A DNA stretch of 64,000 bases, taken from Shewanella sp. Arc9-LZ. Lineage in GTDB: Bacteria > Pseudomonadota > Gammaproteobacteria > Enterobacterales > Shewanellaceae. Of this stretch, positions 40,178 to 49,578 are shown in pieces; within the stretch, counting starts at the first letter, position 1, and every line of letters begins with the position of its first letter. The stretch covers positions 2,108,001 to 2,172,000 of the forward strand of contig NZ_CP048031.1 of the NCBI RefSeq assembly GCF_010092445.1. Reading direction: 5' to 3'. The position numbers and the translations under genes were made by a program. The notes below the pieces were generated by a model that saw only the letters and a list, made by a program, of their open reading frames with translations, was not told where the DNA came from and searched no databases.

Positions 40178-40227
40178 TGCATACGTATGCAGGTGTATTG
40201 AACCTGATTTCCTTATTCACGTATCCT
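40178..40227 (+). promoter_or_regulatory. Operator and promoter for the cytoplasmic GH13 gene
   Basis: TGCATACGTATGCA (40178-40191) is a perfect 14-bp palindrome. It is followed after six bases by TTGAAC (-35, 40198-40203), an 18-base spacer and TATCCT (-10, 40222-40227). The transcript start would be about 90 bases upstream of the GH13 ATG. Confidence 0.65.
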
Positions 40228-40323
40228 CGGGGTAATGAAAAACAACAGCGAGCTGTTACCCAGCCGCAACATCAAGGTAACTCACAGGTAATTTTGGGGT
40301 TAGCTTAATTCTAAGGGGAAGCA

Positions 40324-41958
40324 ATGGATCAGGTAACCTGGTGGCGCGGTGGAGTGGTATATCAAATCTATCCACGCAGTTTAATGGATTCTAATGGTGA
40401 CGGTGTTGGCGACTTACAGGGCATCATTGCTAAACTTGATTATATTGCCAGTTTAAACGTTGATGCTATTTGGATTTCGCCTTTTTTCAAATCACCGATG
40501 AAAGACTTTGGTTACGACATTAGTGATTATCTTGAAATAGACCCACTGTTTGGCACCATGGCCGACTTTGATCAACTTATTGAGAAAGCCCATCAATTAA
40601 ATATAAAAGTGGTGATTGACCAAGTACTCAGTCACACCTCAGATCAGCATGATTGGTTCGAGCAAAGTCGTCAAAGCCGTGATAAAGATAAAGCAGACTG
40701 GTACGTGTGGGCCGATCCTAAAGATGATGGCAGTGCGCCAAACAATTGGCTCGCTATTTTTGGCGGTTGTGCATGGGAATGGGAACCACGCCGTCAGCAA
40801 TACTATTTGCATAATTTTCTTAAAAGTCAGCCAGATTTGAATTTCCATTGTCCGCAGGTTCGTCAAGCTGTGCTGGATAATGTTGAATTTTGGCTTAAAA
40901 AAGGCGTTGATGGTTTCCGTCTCGATGCGATTACATTCTGTTATCACGATGAACAATTACGCGATAACCCCGCTAAACCAAAAGATAAGCGTCAAGGCCG
41001 TGGCTTCAGTGAAGATAACCCGTATGCTTACCAATACCATTACTACAATAATACTCGTCCACAAACCGTTGGCTTTATTGAAGAGTTACGCGCATTAATT
41101 AATCGTTACCCTGGCGCGGTTACCTTAGGTGAAGTGTCATCTGAAGATTCACTTGCCACGATGGCAGAATACACTCAAGGCGATGACCGTTTACACATGG
41201 CCTACAGTTTTGAGTTGTTAACCGATGATTTTAGCGCGGCTTATATTCGCCAAACTGTTGAAGAACTGGAAGCCAGTATTGGTGATGGTTGGCCATGTTG
41301 GGCTATCGGCAATCATGATGTGAAGCGGGTTGCATCACGCTGGGGTAAAGATAGTGTTAACCCAACGATGGTGAAAATGCTCAATGCGATGTTGTTTTCA
41401 TTACGCGGCAGTGTGTGTAGTTATCAGGGTGAAGAATTAGGCTTAACGGAAGCACCGATTGAGTTTAATCAATTACAAGACCCCTTCGGCATAGCATTTT
41501 GGCCGATGTTTAAAGGCCGTGATGGATGTCGCACGCCAATGCCTTGGGTAAAAGAAGCACCTAATGCAGGTTTTAGTGACGCAACACCTTGGCTACCAAT
41601 AGATCCGTTACACAATAATAGTGCCGTAGATGTACAAGAAGCCGATCAAGATTCGATACTGAACAGTTATCGTCATTTTTTACAGTGGCGTAAACAGCAA
41701 CATATCCTGATTGAAGGTGATATTCAGTTTATTGATAGCCATCCTGATGTATTAGCGTTCATCCGCAGTCAAGATCAACAACGGATGCTAGTTCTGTTTA
41801 ACTTGTCAGCAATGCAACAAACCTTTGACCTAAAAGCGTTACGTTTATCTTCGACCTTAGATGGACATGGGTTACTCAGTGGCATGCAAGATAAACAGCA
41901 TCCTGCGACTATCGTATTACCAAGTTATGCCAGTTTTTATGGCTTGCTTGCTAAGTAG
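40324..41958 (+). CDS. Cytoplasmic GH13 alpha-glucosidase (oligo-1,6-glucosidase type)
   Basis: A 544-residue enzyme without a signal peptide, beginning WWRGGVVYQIYPRSLMDSNGDGVGDL as in oligo-1,6-glucosidase and trehalulose-type GH13 enzymes. Catalytic regions are VIDQVLSHTSDQH, GVDGFRLDAITFCYHD (nucleophile), AVTLGEVSSED (acid) and WAIGNHDVKR. It would hydrolyse maltose or isomaltose delivered to the cytoplasm. AAGGGGAAGC precedes the ATG. It has its own operator-promoter, and a terminator follows, so the FucP-type gene downstream is probably partly independent. Confidence 0.92.
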   Translation: MDQVTWWRGGVVYQIYPRSLMDSNGDGVGDLQGIIAKLDYIASLNVDAIWISPFFKSPMKDFGYDISDYLEIDPLFGTMADFDQLIEKAHQLNIKVVIDQVLSHTSDQHDWFEQSRQSRDKDKADWYVWADPKDDGSAPNNWLAIFGGCAWEWEPRRQQYYLHNFLKSQPDLNFHCPQVRQAVLDNVEFWLKKGVDGFRLDAITFCYHDEQLRDNPAKPKDKRQGRGFSEDNPYAYQYHYYNNTRPQTVGFIEELRALINRYPGAVTLGEVSSEDSLATMAEYTQGDDRLHMAYSFELLTDDFSAAYIRQTVEELEASIGDGWPCWAIGNHDVKRVASRWGKDSVNPTMVKMLNAMLFSLRGSVCSYQGEELGLTEAPIEFNQLQDPFGIAFWPMFKGRDGCRTPMPWVKEAPNAGFSDATPWLPIDPLHNNSAVDVQEADQDSILNSYRHFLQWRKQQHILIEGDIQFIDSHPDVLAFIRSQDQQRMLVLFNLSAMQQTFDLKALRLSSTLDGHGLLSGMQDKQHPATIVLPSYASFYGLLAK

Positions 41959-41965
41959 AGTGACT

Positions 41966-41997
41966 AAGCTGAAATACGACAGTATTTCAGCTTTTTT
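41966..41997 (+). terminator. Terminator after the cytoplasmic GH13 gene
   Basis: AAGCTGAAATAC and GTATTTCAGCTT are perfect complements around GACA and continue into six T residues, 8 bases after the stop codon. Confidence 0.9.
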
Positions 41998-42120
41998 GAT
42001 CTATTAGTTTTCAGTAGAGAGACAATATAAAAATTAATGTATCAAACTTCAAATGCTATACGGCCGCCATTATAAATTTATAAAACAGCGACATAATAAT
42101 TAACAAGAAGAGACCACACT

Positions 42121-43386
42121 ATGGCTTCATCAATGCAAAGTACTCAACAAACAACAGTGACCGGAGGCAGCGGTAGTTATCGCTTTGCACTTGTGTCATT
42201 AACTTCACTGTTTTTCATGTGGGGATTTATTACCTGTTTAAATGATATTCTAATTCCACATTTAAAAGCGGTGTTCTCGCTTAATTACACCGAAGCGATG
42301 TTGATTCAATTTTGTTTCTTTGGGGCGTACTTTTTAGTCTCATTACCAGCAGGTAAGTTAGTCAAAAAATTAGGTTATCAAAAAGGCATCGTCACTGGGC
42401 TTGTTATTGCTTGTATCGGGTGTTTGTTATTTTATCCTGCTGCAGCGTTTGCAACGTATGGATTATTCCTTGGTGCACTGTTTGTATTGGCGTCTGGGAT
42501 CACCATTTTACAAGTGGCGGCAAACCCTTATGTCAATGCGTTAGGCAGCGTTGAAACCGCATCAAGTCGTTTAAACCTAACTCAAGCATTTAATGCATTA
42601 GGCACGACAGTTGCTCCATTCTTTGGTGCTGTATTGATATTATCTGTTGCATCTGGCGCAATAGATGGCTTAAGCCAAGCGCAATCAGAAGCAGAAGTGG
42701 TTAAGCTTCCATACCTTATTTTGGCTGCAATGTTAGGCTTACTCGCGTTAATTTTTTCAAAACTCAATTTACCTACCATTGCTGAACACAGCGATGATTC
42801 AGCGACTGGCGTGATAACGCATAATGGCAAAACAAGTGCCTTACAAAGCATCCATTTGGTGTTAGGTGCTGTAGGTATTTTTGTCTATGTTGGTGCTGAA
42901 GTGTCTATTGGTAGTTTTTTAGTTAACTTTTTAGGCGAAGAGCAAGTTGCCGGTTTACAAGAAGCAGAAGCCGCTAAATATATCACCTACTATTGGGGCG
43001 GGGCGATGATAGGCCGTTTTGTCGGTTCGGTTATTATGCAAAAAATTCCAGCAGGTACTTTGTTAGCCTTTAATGCCTTTGTTGCCGCTGCACTGGTGTT
43101 AGTGGCAATGAACAGTACTGGCGCAGTGGCCATGTGGTCTATCTTGGCAGTTGGATTGTTTAATTCGATTATGTTCCCAACTATCTTTAGCTTAGCACTC
43201 CGAGATTTAGGCCCACACACCTCACAAGGCAGTGGCATATTATGTTTAGCCATTGTTGGCGGCGCAATTGTACCGTTATTACAGGGTGTGATGGCCGATA
43301 GTATGGGCTTACAAGTGGCGTTTATTTTACCGGTTGTGTGTTACGCGTTTATTTTATTCTATGGTGCTAAAGGCTCAAGAATGTAA
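42121..43386 (+). CDS. FucP/GlcP-type sugar MFS permease
   Basis: A 421-residue, 12-helix symporter of the fucose/glucose-galactose (FHS) MFS family. It has [48 protein letters not shown] in helices 1-2, [15 protein letters not shown] in helix 4, and GALFVLASG. In this locus it most likely imports glucose released in the periplasm by GH15, GH97 and the GH13 enzymes; the sugar is inferred. AAGAAGAGACC lies upstream of the ATG. A hairpin with T tract follows at 43423. Confidence 0.9.
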   Translation: MASSMQSTQQTTVTGGSGSYRFALVSLTSLFFMWGFITCLNDILIPHLKAVFSLNYTEAMLIQFCFFGAYFLVSLPAGKLVKKLGYQKGIVTGLVIACIGCLLFYPAAAFATYGLFLGALFVLASGITILQVAANPYVNALGSVETASSRLNLTQAFNALGTTVAPFFGAVLILSVASGAIDGLSQAQSEAEVVKLPYLILAAMLGLLALIFSKLNLPTIAEHSDDSATGVITHNGKTSALQSIHLVLGAVGIFVYVGAEVSIGSFLVNFLGEEQVAGLQEAEAAKYITYYWGGAMIGRFVGSVIMQKIPAGTLLAFNAFVAAALVLVAMNSTGAVAMWSILAVGLFNSIMFPTIFSLALRDLGPHTSQGSGILCLAIVGGAIVPLLQGVMADSMGLQVAFILPVVCYAFILFYGAKGSRM

Positions 43387-43422
43387 TCTCGTTTTGATTG
43401 CAGGTCATTAGTATTAACCATC

Positions 43423-43445
43423 AGCGGCTTTCGGGTCGCTTTTTT
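43423..43445 (+). terminator. Terminator after the FucP-type permease gene
   Basis: AGCGGCTTTCGGGTCGCT folds as a short stem with G-T pairs and a TTCG-type loop followed by T residues, about 36 bases past the stop. The remaining 240 bases to the next gene hold nothing I can identify. Confidence 0.6.
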
Positions 43446-43688
43446 AATGCGTTGCATTAGTGAACATAACATCATGCAGTTATGAATGGGGACGGGTTAG
43501 CTTCAAGGTATTAAGGTCGGTTGCTGCTACAAAATGTTATTCACAGAAAACCTATAAAGGTAGAATAATTGGCTATTTTATGCTGTCAAAGTGAGGAGTA
43601 AAGCCTGATATGGCCTTGCTATCAACAGCTTTAATCCCTATGATCAGCACGTTTTTAAATTGATCGTTATATTAGATAGAGAGCCCCC

Positions 43689-44903
43689 ATGTTGACTTAT
43701 CCGTTGTCAGGCAGTTCATCAGAGTTAGTCTTAAATGTACTAACTATGGTGTTAACCCGAGGAAAACCATTAGATAGAGCTTATTCAGAGCATTTTTCTG
43801 GTTTAACGCTTAACCCATCAGAGCAAGCGCGGATCACGCAAGTCACCGGCGATATTTTACGTCGTTTAAACTTATATTGTTTTCTGGTTGATATTAAACC
43901 AGAAGAATTTGATCGTTTAGGGTCAAAACTACTCAACGGTTGGCATGTATTTCACGGCTTAGATTTACCTAAAATGCAGTATTCATTGCAACTAGAGCAA
44001 GCAGCATTTGAGGCGAATCTAGAACAAGCCAAAACTGATCCTGTATTATGGGATGGTTGTCCTGAGTGGCTAAATGAGCTTGGTCAGGCACAACTTGGTG
44101 ATAAGTGGCCTGCTGAACGTGCGGCACTGGCTGAACAACCAAAACGCTATTTACGCGTTAATGAACTGAAATGTAATCGCGACGCCCTTATTGAAAGGCT
44201 TAAAAAAGAAGGCGTAACGGCAATAGAAGTAAGCGATGTAGCTTCTGCTATTGAGGTCACATCAGACTCAGCATTATTTCGCACCGATGCATTTAAAGAC
44301 GGTTGGTTTGAACAGCAAGACGCGGGTTCACAGTTAGTTGCCAATGCTGTGGATGCAAAACCAGGTATGCGTGTTGTTGATGCTTGTGCTGGCGCAGGCG
44401 GTAAAACCTTGCACATCGCGGCACAAATGCAAGGTAAGGGCCGTTTGCTCGCGATGGATGTTGAACAATGGAAACTGGATAATCTTAAAACTCGCGCTAA
44501 ACGTGCAGGTGCTCATAATGTTGAAACACGGATTATTGCCAGTTCGAAAACCATTAAGCGTTTAAAATTAACCGCTGACCGTGTGCTATTAGATGTACCT
44601 TGTTCTGGACTTGGTGTGCTAAAACGCAATCCAGATTCAAAATGGCGTGATACTCCAGAGCGTTTGCCTGTGTTGGTTGAATTGCAGAAACATATTTTGC
44701 AAAGCTACAGCCGTATGGTTAAAGTCGGCGGAATATTAATCTATGCGACTTGTTCAATCATGCCAGAAGAAAATCGCGATCAAATTGATGCATTTCTTGC
44801 AGACAATCCACAGTTTACGCTTATTGAAGATGAAAACATCTTAGTTTCAGAACGCGGCTTCGATGGTTTCTATCTTGCAAAGATGGAACGCATTAGCGAA
44901 TAA
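43689..44903 (+). CDS. RsmB/NOP2-family RNA cytosine-5 methyltransferase
   Basis: A 404-residue SAM-dependent RNA m5C methyltransferase. The SAM-binding segment is VVDACAGAGGKTLHIAAQM, the first cysteine motif is LLDVPCSGLGVLKRNPDSKW and the second YATCSIMPEENRDQID. The N-terminal part lacks an obvious NusB domain and has an RNA-binding-like region. It resembles RsmB-type enzymes, but the exact rRNA or tRNA target is not assigned, since Shewanella carries several paralogs. It is followed by a good terminator. Confidence 0.85.
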   Translation: MLTYPLSGSSSELVLNVLTMVLTRGKPLDRAYSEHFSGLTLNPSEQARITQVTGDILRRLNLYCFLVDIKPEEFDRLGSKLLNGWHVFHGLDLPKMQYSLQLEQAAFEANLEQAKTDPVLWDGCPEWLNELGQAQLGDKWPAERAALAEQPKRYLRVNELKCNRDALIERLKKEGVTAIEVSDVASAIEVTSDSALFRTDAFKDGWFEQQDAGSQLVANAVDAKPGMRVVDACAGAGGKTLHIAAQMQGKGRLLAMDVEQWKLDNLKTRAKRAGAHNVETRIIASSKTIKRLKLTADRVLLDVPCSGLGVLKRNPDSKWRDTPERLPVLVELQKHILQSYSRMVKVGGILIYATCSIMPEENRDQIDAFLADNPQFTLIEDENILVSERGFDGFYLAKMERISE

Positions 44904-44956
44904 TTATTCAAATAATACCCATTTTTATATTCATTAAATTGATGGTGAGTAACATA

Positions 44957-44986
44957 AAAACAGTGCATTTATTTGCACTGTTTTTA
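44957..44986 (+). terminator. Terminator after the RNA methyltransferase gene
   Basis: AAAACAGTGCA and TGCACTGTTTT pair exactly around a 6-base loop and run into T residues. Confidence 0.85.
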
Positions 44987-45126
44987 TTTATGGATAAATT
45001 TTGCTCGTTAAACTGAGTGTTTTGAATTAATTTACGTTAAGACATTGATTAAGTTCTCACAAATGCATAATCTTATTCATATTAGAAATATCTATTTTTA
45101 AGCATTCGCCGTAATAATGGAGCGTT

Positions 45127-47385
45127 ATGGATATAGGACCGCATATCAATAAATTCATAGAAGATACAGACCAACATGATTTTCGTGAATCGAGTATCGA
45201 GCGATACAGTACAATACTCGATATGGTATTGCAGGGCCTACCATTAGGCGAAATGCTTCATGCCTTAGTATTATTGATAGAAGCACAAAAAATTGGTACT
45301 CGTGCATCAGTGCTTTTATTGAGTGATGACGGTAAACGGTTATTCTCGGGTGCGGCTCCAAATCTTCCTGAAGAATATAACAATGCGATTAACGGCATCG
45401 AGATTGGCGTTGATGTGGGTTCTTGTGGCGCCGCCGCATATACTTGTGAAAGAGTCATTGTTGAAGACATTGAACATCATCCTAATTGGAAAGACTTTAA
45501 AGCATTACCTTTAAAAGCCGGACTAAAATCGTGTTGGTCTGAACCGATAAAAGACAGTAATCAAAAAGTACTGGGCACTTTTGCCATGTACTATGACACG
45601 ATTAAATCGCCGTCCAAGCAAGATTTTCACCTAATACAAGAAGCGGCACGTTTGGCCAGTTTAGCCATTGAACGAAGCCGCGGAATGCATATTCAACGGT
45701 TAAGTAGCAAGATTTTTAACAGTTTGCCTATTGCGTTAGTTATCACCAGTGAAGATAACTCGGTGTTATCAGCCAATCCCATTTTTAAATCCTTAACGTC
45801 TACCTATTACGCCAATCTTAAATTATTTGATGTTCATCGTTTTTTGAGTCACTCCCAACAAGATGTAGTAGCAGATTTATTTGAGCATTTAAAGCGCGGA
45901 CACCCTTGGCAAGGGGAGTTAAAAGGTCTTAAAACCGACAATGATATTATTGATATCTCGCTTAATGTGACCGTTATTCGGGATAGTTTTACGCAACAGA
46001 ATTGTTTTGCATGGTTAATTACCGATATTTCCGCCCGTAAAAACGCTGAAAAAATGATTAACTTTCAATCCAACTACGATCAACTTACCGGATTGTCGAA
46101 CCGTAAATACTTGTTTGAAAGTCTACAAGCTATGATCGATTCAGAAGACAGCGTAAACGGTTGCAAGCAAGACTTTAGCTTGATGCTGATGGACATCGAC
46201 CATTTTAAACAAATTAACGATACCCTCGGACATGATAACGGTGATCTTGTATTGAAATTTGTCGCACAGCGCTTACTGAGTGCCATTCCTGATAATGTCC
46301 TTATTGCGCGTATTGCGGCCGATGAATTTGCATTAGTTTTACCGGGTAAAATGTGTACCGAGTCATTAATTAGTCTTTTTGATGATCTAACGGATGAGTT
46401 GAAAAAGCTTTTTATTGTTGGCGGTCAAGATGTCATGTTATCCATGAGTACTGGCCTTGCTCGTTATCCACACGATGCTGATAATGTGGAACAAATATTA
46501 AATTGCGCCACGCAAGCTATGTACAACGCAAAATCTCGAGGCCGTAATTGTCTGCAGTTCTTTAATCAGCAGATCCAAAAAGATGCAGAAAGACATGCAG
46601 AATTGTACTTACACCTTAAGTCTGCATTGAGCCAGAATGAATTTGAACTGTATTATCAACCCATTGTGAATCCGTTTAGTGGCCAAATCATTAAAGCTGA
46701 AGTGTTATTGCGCTGGATACATGATGGTCAATTTATTTCGCCAGATGAGTTTATTCCTATTGCAGAAGAGTCTGGTTTAATTGTTCAAATCGGTGAGTGG
46801 GTGAGAACACAAGCAATAACCAGTATCATCGCATTGCAGAAAAGTGGTTATGCCATTCCATTTTCAATTAATGTGTCGACGATTGAATTTTGGACGACCG
46901 ATCTACAACAACGATTTTTACGCTATTTTGATGACATTTCAAAGTTGTTAGGTGGCAGCCAGATCCCGTATCAGCTGATCACTTTAGAAATCACCGAATC
47001 ATTAATGATGAAACAACAATCATCGATTAGCCAATTATTAACAGAACTTCGGCATCGTGGAATGAAAATTTCAGTGGATGATTTTGGTACTGGCTATTCA
47101 TCTTTATCTTATTTGGCAAACTTCCCAGTGGATCAAGTTAAAATTGATAAATCCTTCATCCAGAAAATTTCATTGGGTGCGCGACATGAAGCGTTGATTG
47201 AAGCTATTGTCAGTATGAGCCGAGCATTAGATCTGTCAATTGTCGCTGAAGGTGTCGAAACTGAAGTTGAATTAGATTTTATCAAAAAACAGAATATTGA
47301 AGCGGTGCAAGGGTATTATTTTTATAAACCTATGCCTAAAGCTGACTTCTTTGCATTATTGGCGAAACAATCTCGTATCTTTTGA
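45127..47385 (+). CDS. GAF-PAS-GGDEF-EAL cyclic-di-GMP protein, GGDEF site degenerate
   Basis: A 752-residue cytoplasmic protein: GAF domain (about residues 35-185; GSCGAAAYTCERVIVEDIEHHPNW is typical), a PAS-like domain (195-310), GGDEF (about 320-480) and EAL (about 495-745). The GGDEF active-site motif reads RIAADEFALVLPG, lacking the glycines, so cyclase activity is doubtful. The EAL part keeps AEVLLRW (ExLxR), TLEITESLMM, DDFGTGYSSL, KIDKSFI and AEGVETE, so phosphodiesterase activity is likely. It probably lowers c-di-GMP in response to a GAF/PAS signal. A 13-bp tandem repeat lies at its stop codon. Confidence 0.92.
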   Translation: MDIGPHINKFIEDTDQHDFRESSIERYSTILDMVLQGLPLGEMLHALVLLIEAQKIGTRASVLLLSDDGKRLFSGAAPNLPEEYNNAINGIEIGVDVGSCGAAAYTCERVIVEDIEHHPNWKDFKALPLKAGLKSCWSEPIKDSNQKVLGTFAMYYDTIKSPSKQDFHLIQEAARLASLAIERSRGMHIQRLSSKIFNSLPIALVITSEDNSVLSANPIFKSLTSTYYANLKLFDVHRFLSHSQQDVVADLFEHLKRGHPWQGELKGLKTDNDIIDISLNVTVIRDSFTQQNCFAWLITDISARKNAEKMINFQSNYDQLTGLSNRKYLFESLQAMIDSEDSVNGCKQDFSLMLMDIDHFKQINDTLGHDNGDLVLKFVAQRLLSAIPDNVLIARIAADEFALVLPGKMCTESLISLFDDLTDELKKLFIVGGQDVMLSMSTGLARYPHDADNVEQILNCATQAMYNAKSRGRNCLQFFNQQIQKDAERHAELYLHLKSALSQNEFELYYQPIVNPFSGQIIKAEVLLRWIHDGQFISPDEFIPIAEESGLIVQIGEWVRTQAITSIIALQKSGYAIPFSINVSTIEFWTTDLQQRFLRYFDDISKLLGGSQIPYQLITLEITESLMMKQQSSISQLLTELRHRGMKISVDDFGTGYSSLSYLANFPVDQVKIDKSFIQKISLGARHEALIEAIVSMSRALDLSIVAEGVETEVELDFIKKQNIEAVQGYYFYKPMPKADFFALLAKQSRIF

Positions 47386-47432
47386 TATAAGTGTTTGATA
47401 TAAGTGTTTGATATCAGTGTTTGATATTCGCG
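47381..47432. repeat. 13-bp tandem repeat x 4 at the GGDEF/EAL gene stop codon
   Basis: TTTGATATAAGTG is repeated at 47381, 47394 and 47407 (one change), with a diverged fourth copy from 47420. The TGA stop codon (47383-47385) lies in the first copy. Confidence 0.9.
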
Positions 47433-47445
47433 CTTAATAAACATA

Positions 47446-47477
47446 AAAAATGCCGCATTTATTAATGCGGCATTTTT
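47446..47477. terminator. Bidirectional terminator between the GGDEF/EAL and ald genes
   Basis: AAAAATGCCGCATT and AATGCGGCATTTTT are exact complements around a 4-base loop between convergent genes. Confidence 0.9.
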
Positions 47478-47509
47478 ATTGAATAAAGTTAATTCAATGA
47501 CTTACTCAT

Positions 47510-48625
47510 TCAAGCAAGCATGCTTTTTGGTTCAGTGAACTCAAGGTTCAACGCTTCTGCCACTTCTTTACAGACGACTTTACCGTGCATTACGTTTAAG
47601 CCATTTAATAAATGTTTGTCATTTAATAATGCTTGTTTGTAACCTTGATTAGCTAGCTTGATGATGTAAGGTAGTGTTGCATTGTTTAATGCAAACGTAG
47701 AAGTACGCGCTACTGCACCTGGCATGTTAGCCACACAGTAATGTACTACGTCATCAACAATGTAAGTTGGGTCTTGGTGAGTGGTAGCGTGCGATGTTTC
47801 AACACAACCACCTTGGTCAATAGCAACGTCAACAATTGCACTGCCTGGTTTCATGCGCTTAACCATGTCACGAGTGATTAATTTTGGCGCTGCAGCACCT
47901 GGAACTAATACACCGCCAATAACAAGATCAGCTTCTAATACGTGACGCTCAATAGCATCAGCTGTTGAGTAAATAGCTTTAACCGCTGAACCAAACTGAA
48001 CGTTTAGACGACGTAATGCATCGATGCTGCGATCTAAAACAACAACATCAGCACCCATACCAACAGCCATTTGCGCTGCGTTTGTACCAACCATACCGCC
48101 ACCAATGATGACCACTTTAGCTGGCTCAACACCTGGAACACCACCAAGCAACATACCACGGCCGCCTAATGATTTTTCAAGTGCGCGAGCTCCTGCTTGG
48201 ATTGACATGCGGCCAGCCACTTCTGACATTGGTGCTAGTAATGGTAATCCGCCGCGGTCATCTGTTACGGTTTCGTAAGCAATACAAACAGCGCCACTGG
48301 TGATTAATTCTTCAGTTTGCGGCAAATCTGGTGCAAGGTGCAAATAAGTGAATAAAATCTGGTCGTGACGTAACATTGCACGTTCAACTGCTTGTGGCTC
48401 TTTAACTTTTACAATCATGTCTGACTTAGCAAACACTTCAGCTGCTGTAGCTAAAATCGAGGCGCCCGCATCCATATAGTCTTGATCGGTAAAACCAATA
48501 CCCACACCCGCATCTGATTGAACATAAACAACGTGACCTTTTATGGTTAATTCACGTACGCTTGAAGGAACCATGCCTACACGGTATTCGTGGTTTTTGA
48601 TTTCTGTTGGAACACCAATAATCAT
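47510..48625 (-). CDS. ald: Alanine dehydrogenase (Ald)
   Basis: NAD-dependent enzyme interconverting L-alanine and pyruvate plus ammonia. Motifs include MIIGVPTEIKNHEYRVGMVPSSV at the N-terminus, KVKEPQ, and the NAD-binding GGGMVGTNAAQMAVGMGADVVVLD. I choose the ATG at 48625, giving 371 residues and the canonical N-terminus; an in-frame start at 48658 adds 11 atypical residues. It is divergent from an Lrp-family gene, consistent with AldR-like control. A cytoplasmic catabolic enzyme. Confidence 0.95.
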   Translation of the reverse strand: MIIGVPTEIKNHEYRVGMVPSSVRELTIKGHVVYVQSDAGVGIGFTDQDYMDAGASILATAAEVFAKSDMIVKVKEPQAVERAMLRHDQILFTYLHLAPDLPQTEELITSGAVCIAYETVTDDRGGLPLLAPMSEVAGRMSIQAGARALEKSLGGRGMLLGGVPGVEPAKVVIIGGGMVGTNAAQMAVGMGADVVVLDRSIDALRRLNVQFGSAVKAIYSTADAIERHVLEADLVIGGVLVPGAAAPKLITRDMVKRMKPGSAIVDVAIDQGGCVETSHATTHQDPTYIVDDVVHYCVANMPGAVARTSTFALNNATLPYIIKLANQGYKQALLNDKHLLNGLNVMHGKVVCKEVAEALNLEFTEPKSMLA

Positions 48626-48807
48626 TATTTGAGCCTCGATTGACATAAAAAACCCCACTTCAAGTGGGTATAGTTGTTATTAATTGTGACCTGAACGTGC
48701 TTATTTCAGGTGACTCTAGTATAGTGCTGCTTTAGCAGATTATGTTGCTGAATTTCGATAATTAATAGGCAGAAGTGTTGTTTTAAGGACAAAACAAGGT
48801 TGAATAT

Positions 48808-49305
48808 ATGGCAAATAGCAAAAGCTTTTCAGTGAAAGATTTAGACCGCATTGATCGTAATATCTTAAATGAACTTCAACAGGATGGTCGCATATCAAAT
48901 GTTGAACTATCTAAACGAGTCGGCTTAAGTCCTACACCGTGTTTAGAAAGAGTAAAAAGGCTTGAGAAACAAGGTTTTATCAGCGGTTATACTGCGTTAG
49001 TTAATCCACACTTCCTCGGCGCTTCTTTATTAGTCTTTGTTGAGATCACTCTAAATCGTGACACTCCAGACATTTTTGACCGCTTTAACCGTGCTGTACA
49101 ATTGCTTGATGACATCCAAGAATGCCATTTGGTCTCTGGTGATTTTGACTACTTATTAAAGACTAGGGTGTCAGATATGTCTGCATATCGGCGATTATTA
49201 GGTGAAACCTTACTGAAACTGCCATCCATTTCAGATACTCGTACTTATGTAGTGATGGAGGAGGTTAAACAAACCAATAAGGTTGCGTTATACAACCTAG
49301 GGTAA
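48808..49305 (+). CDS. lrp: Lrp (leucine-responsive regulatory protein)
   Basis: A 165-residue Lrp/AsnC-family regulator. The N-terminal winged helix contains LDRIDRNILNELQQDGRISNVELSKRVGLSPTPCLERVKRLEKQGFI, and the C-terminal effector domain has ECHLVSGDFDYLLKTRV. The sequence is very close to E. coli Lrp, and the position next to ftsK-lolA-rarA-serS matches the enterobacterial lrp-ftsK locus. It lies divergent from ald, which it may control. AAGG precedes the ATG at suitable spacing. Confidence 0.94.
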   Translation: MANSKSFSVKDLDRIDRNILNELQQDGRISNVELSKRVGLSPTPCLERVKRLEKQGFISGYTALVNPHFLGASLLVFVEITLNRDTPDIFDRFNRAVQLLDDIQECHLVSGDFDYLLKTRVSDMSAYRRLLGETLLKLPSISDTRTYVVMEEVKQTNKVALYNLG

Positions 49306-49578
49306 TCTCGCTAACTTAATCGCCTATCCCGTTTTTAGAGCCGGAATGATGAATTATAGGTGACTGTTGTTGCCTATGTTCATCTTTTTCGCTAACTAAA
49401 CATTTTTTGTATATAAAATCATCATCTTGACTACCATCATCAATGCTTTTATGTTTCTTGATTAATTCGACATAACAATCGATTGAGCTTGATTAATTCA
49501 AGGTGCATAATCACTGCAAATACAGTGATATTCTGTTATCTTAACCCTTATTTTTCACTTTTTTATGGATGCTTTCGT

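Larger units (their letters stand above)
39819..40323. other. Divergent regulatory region between TonB receptor and GH13 genes
   Basis: A 505-base gap that contains two operator-promoter units (39994-40042 and 40178-40227) pointing outward. A palindrome TGTTGCGCAACA also occurs at about 39976-39987. I see no gene in it. The receptor leader would be about 170 bases. Confidence 0.6.
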
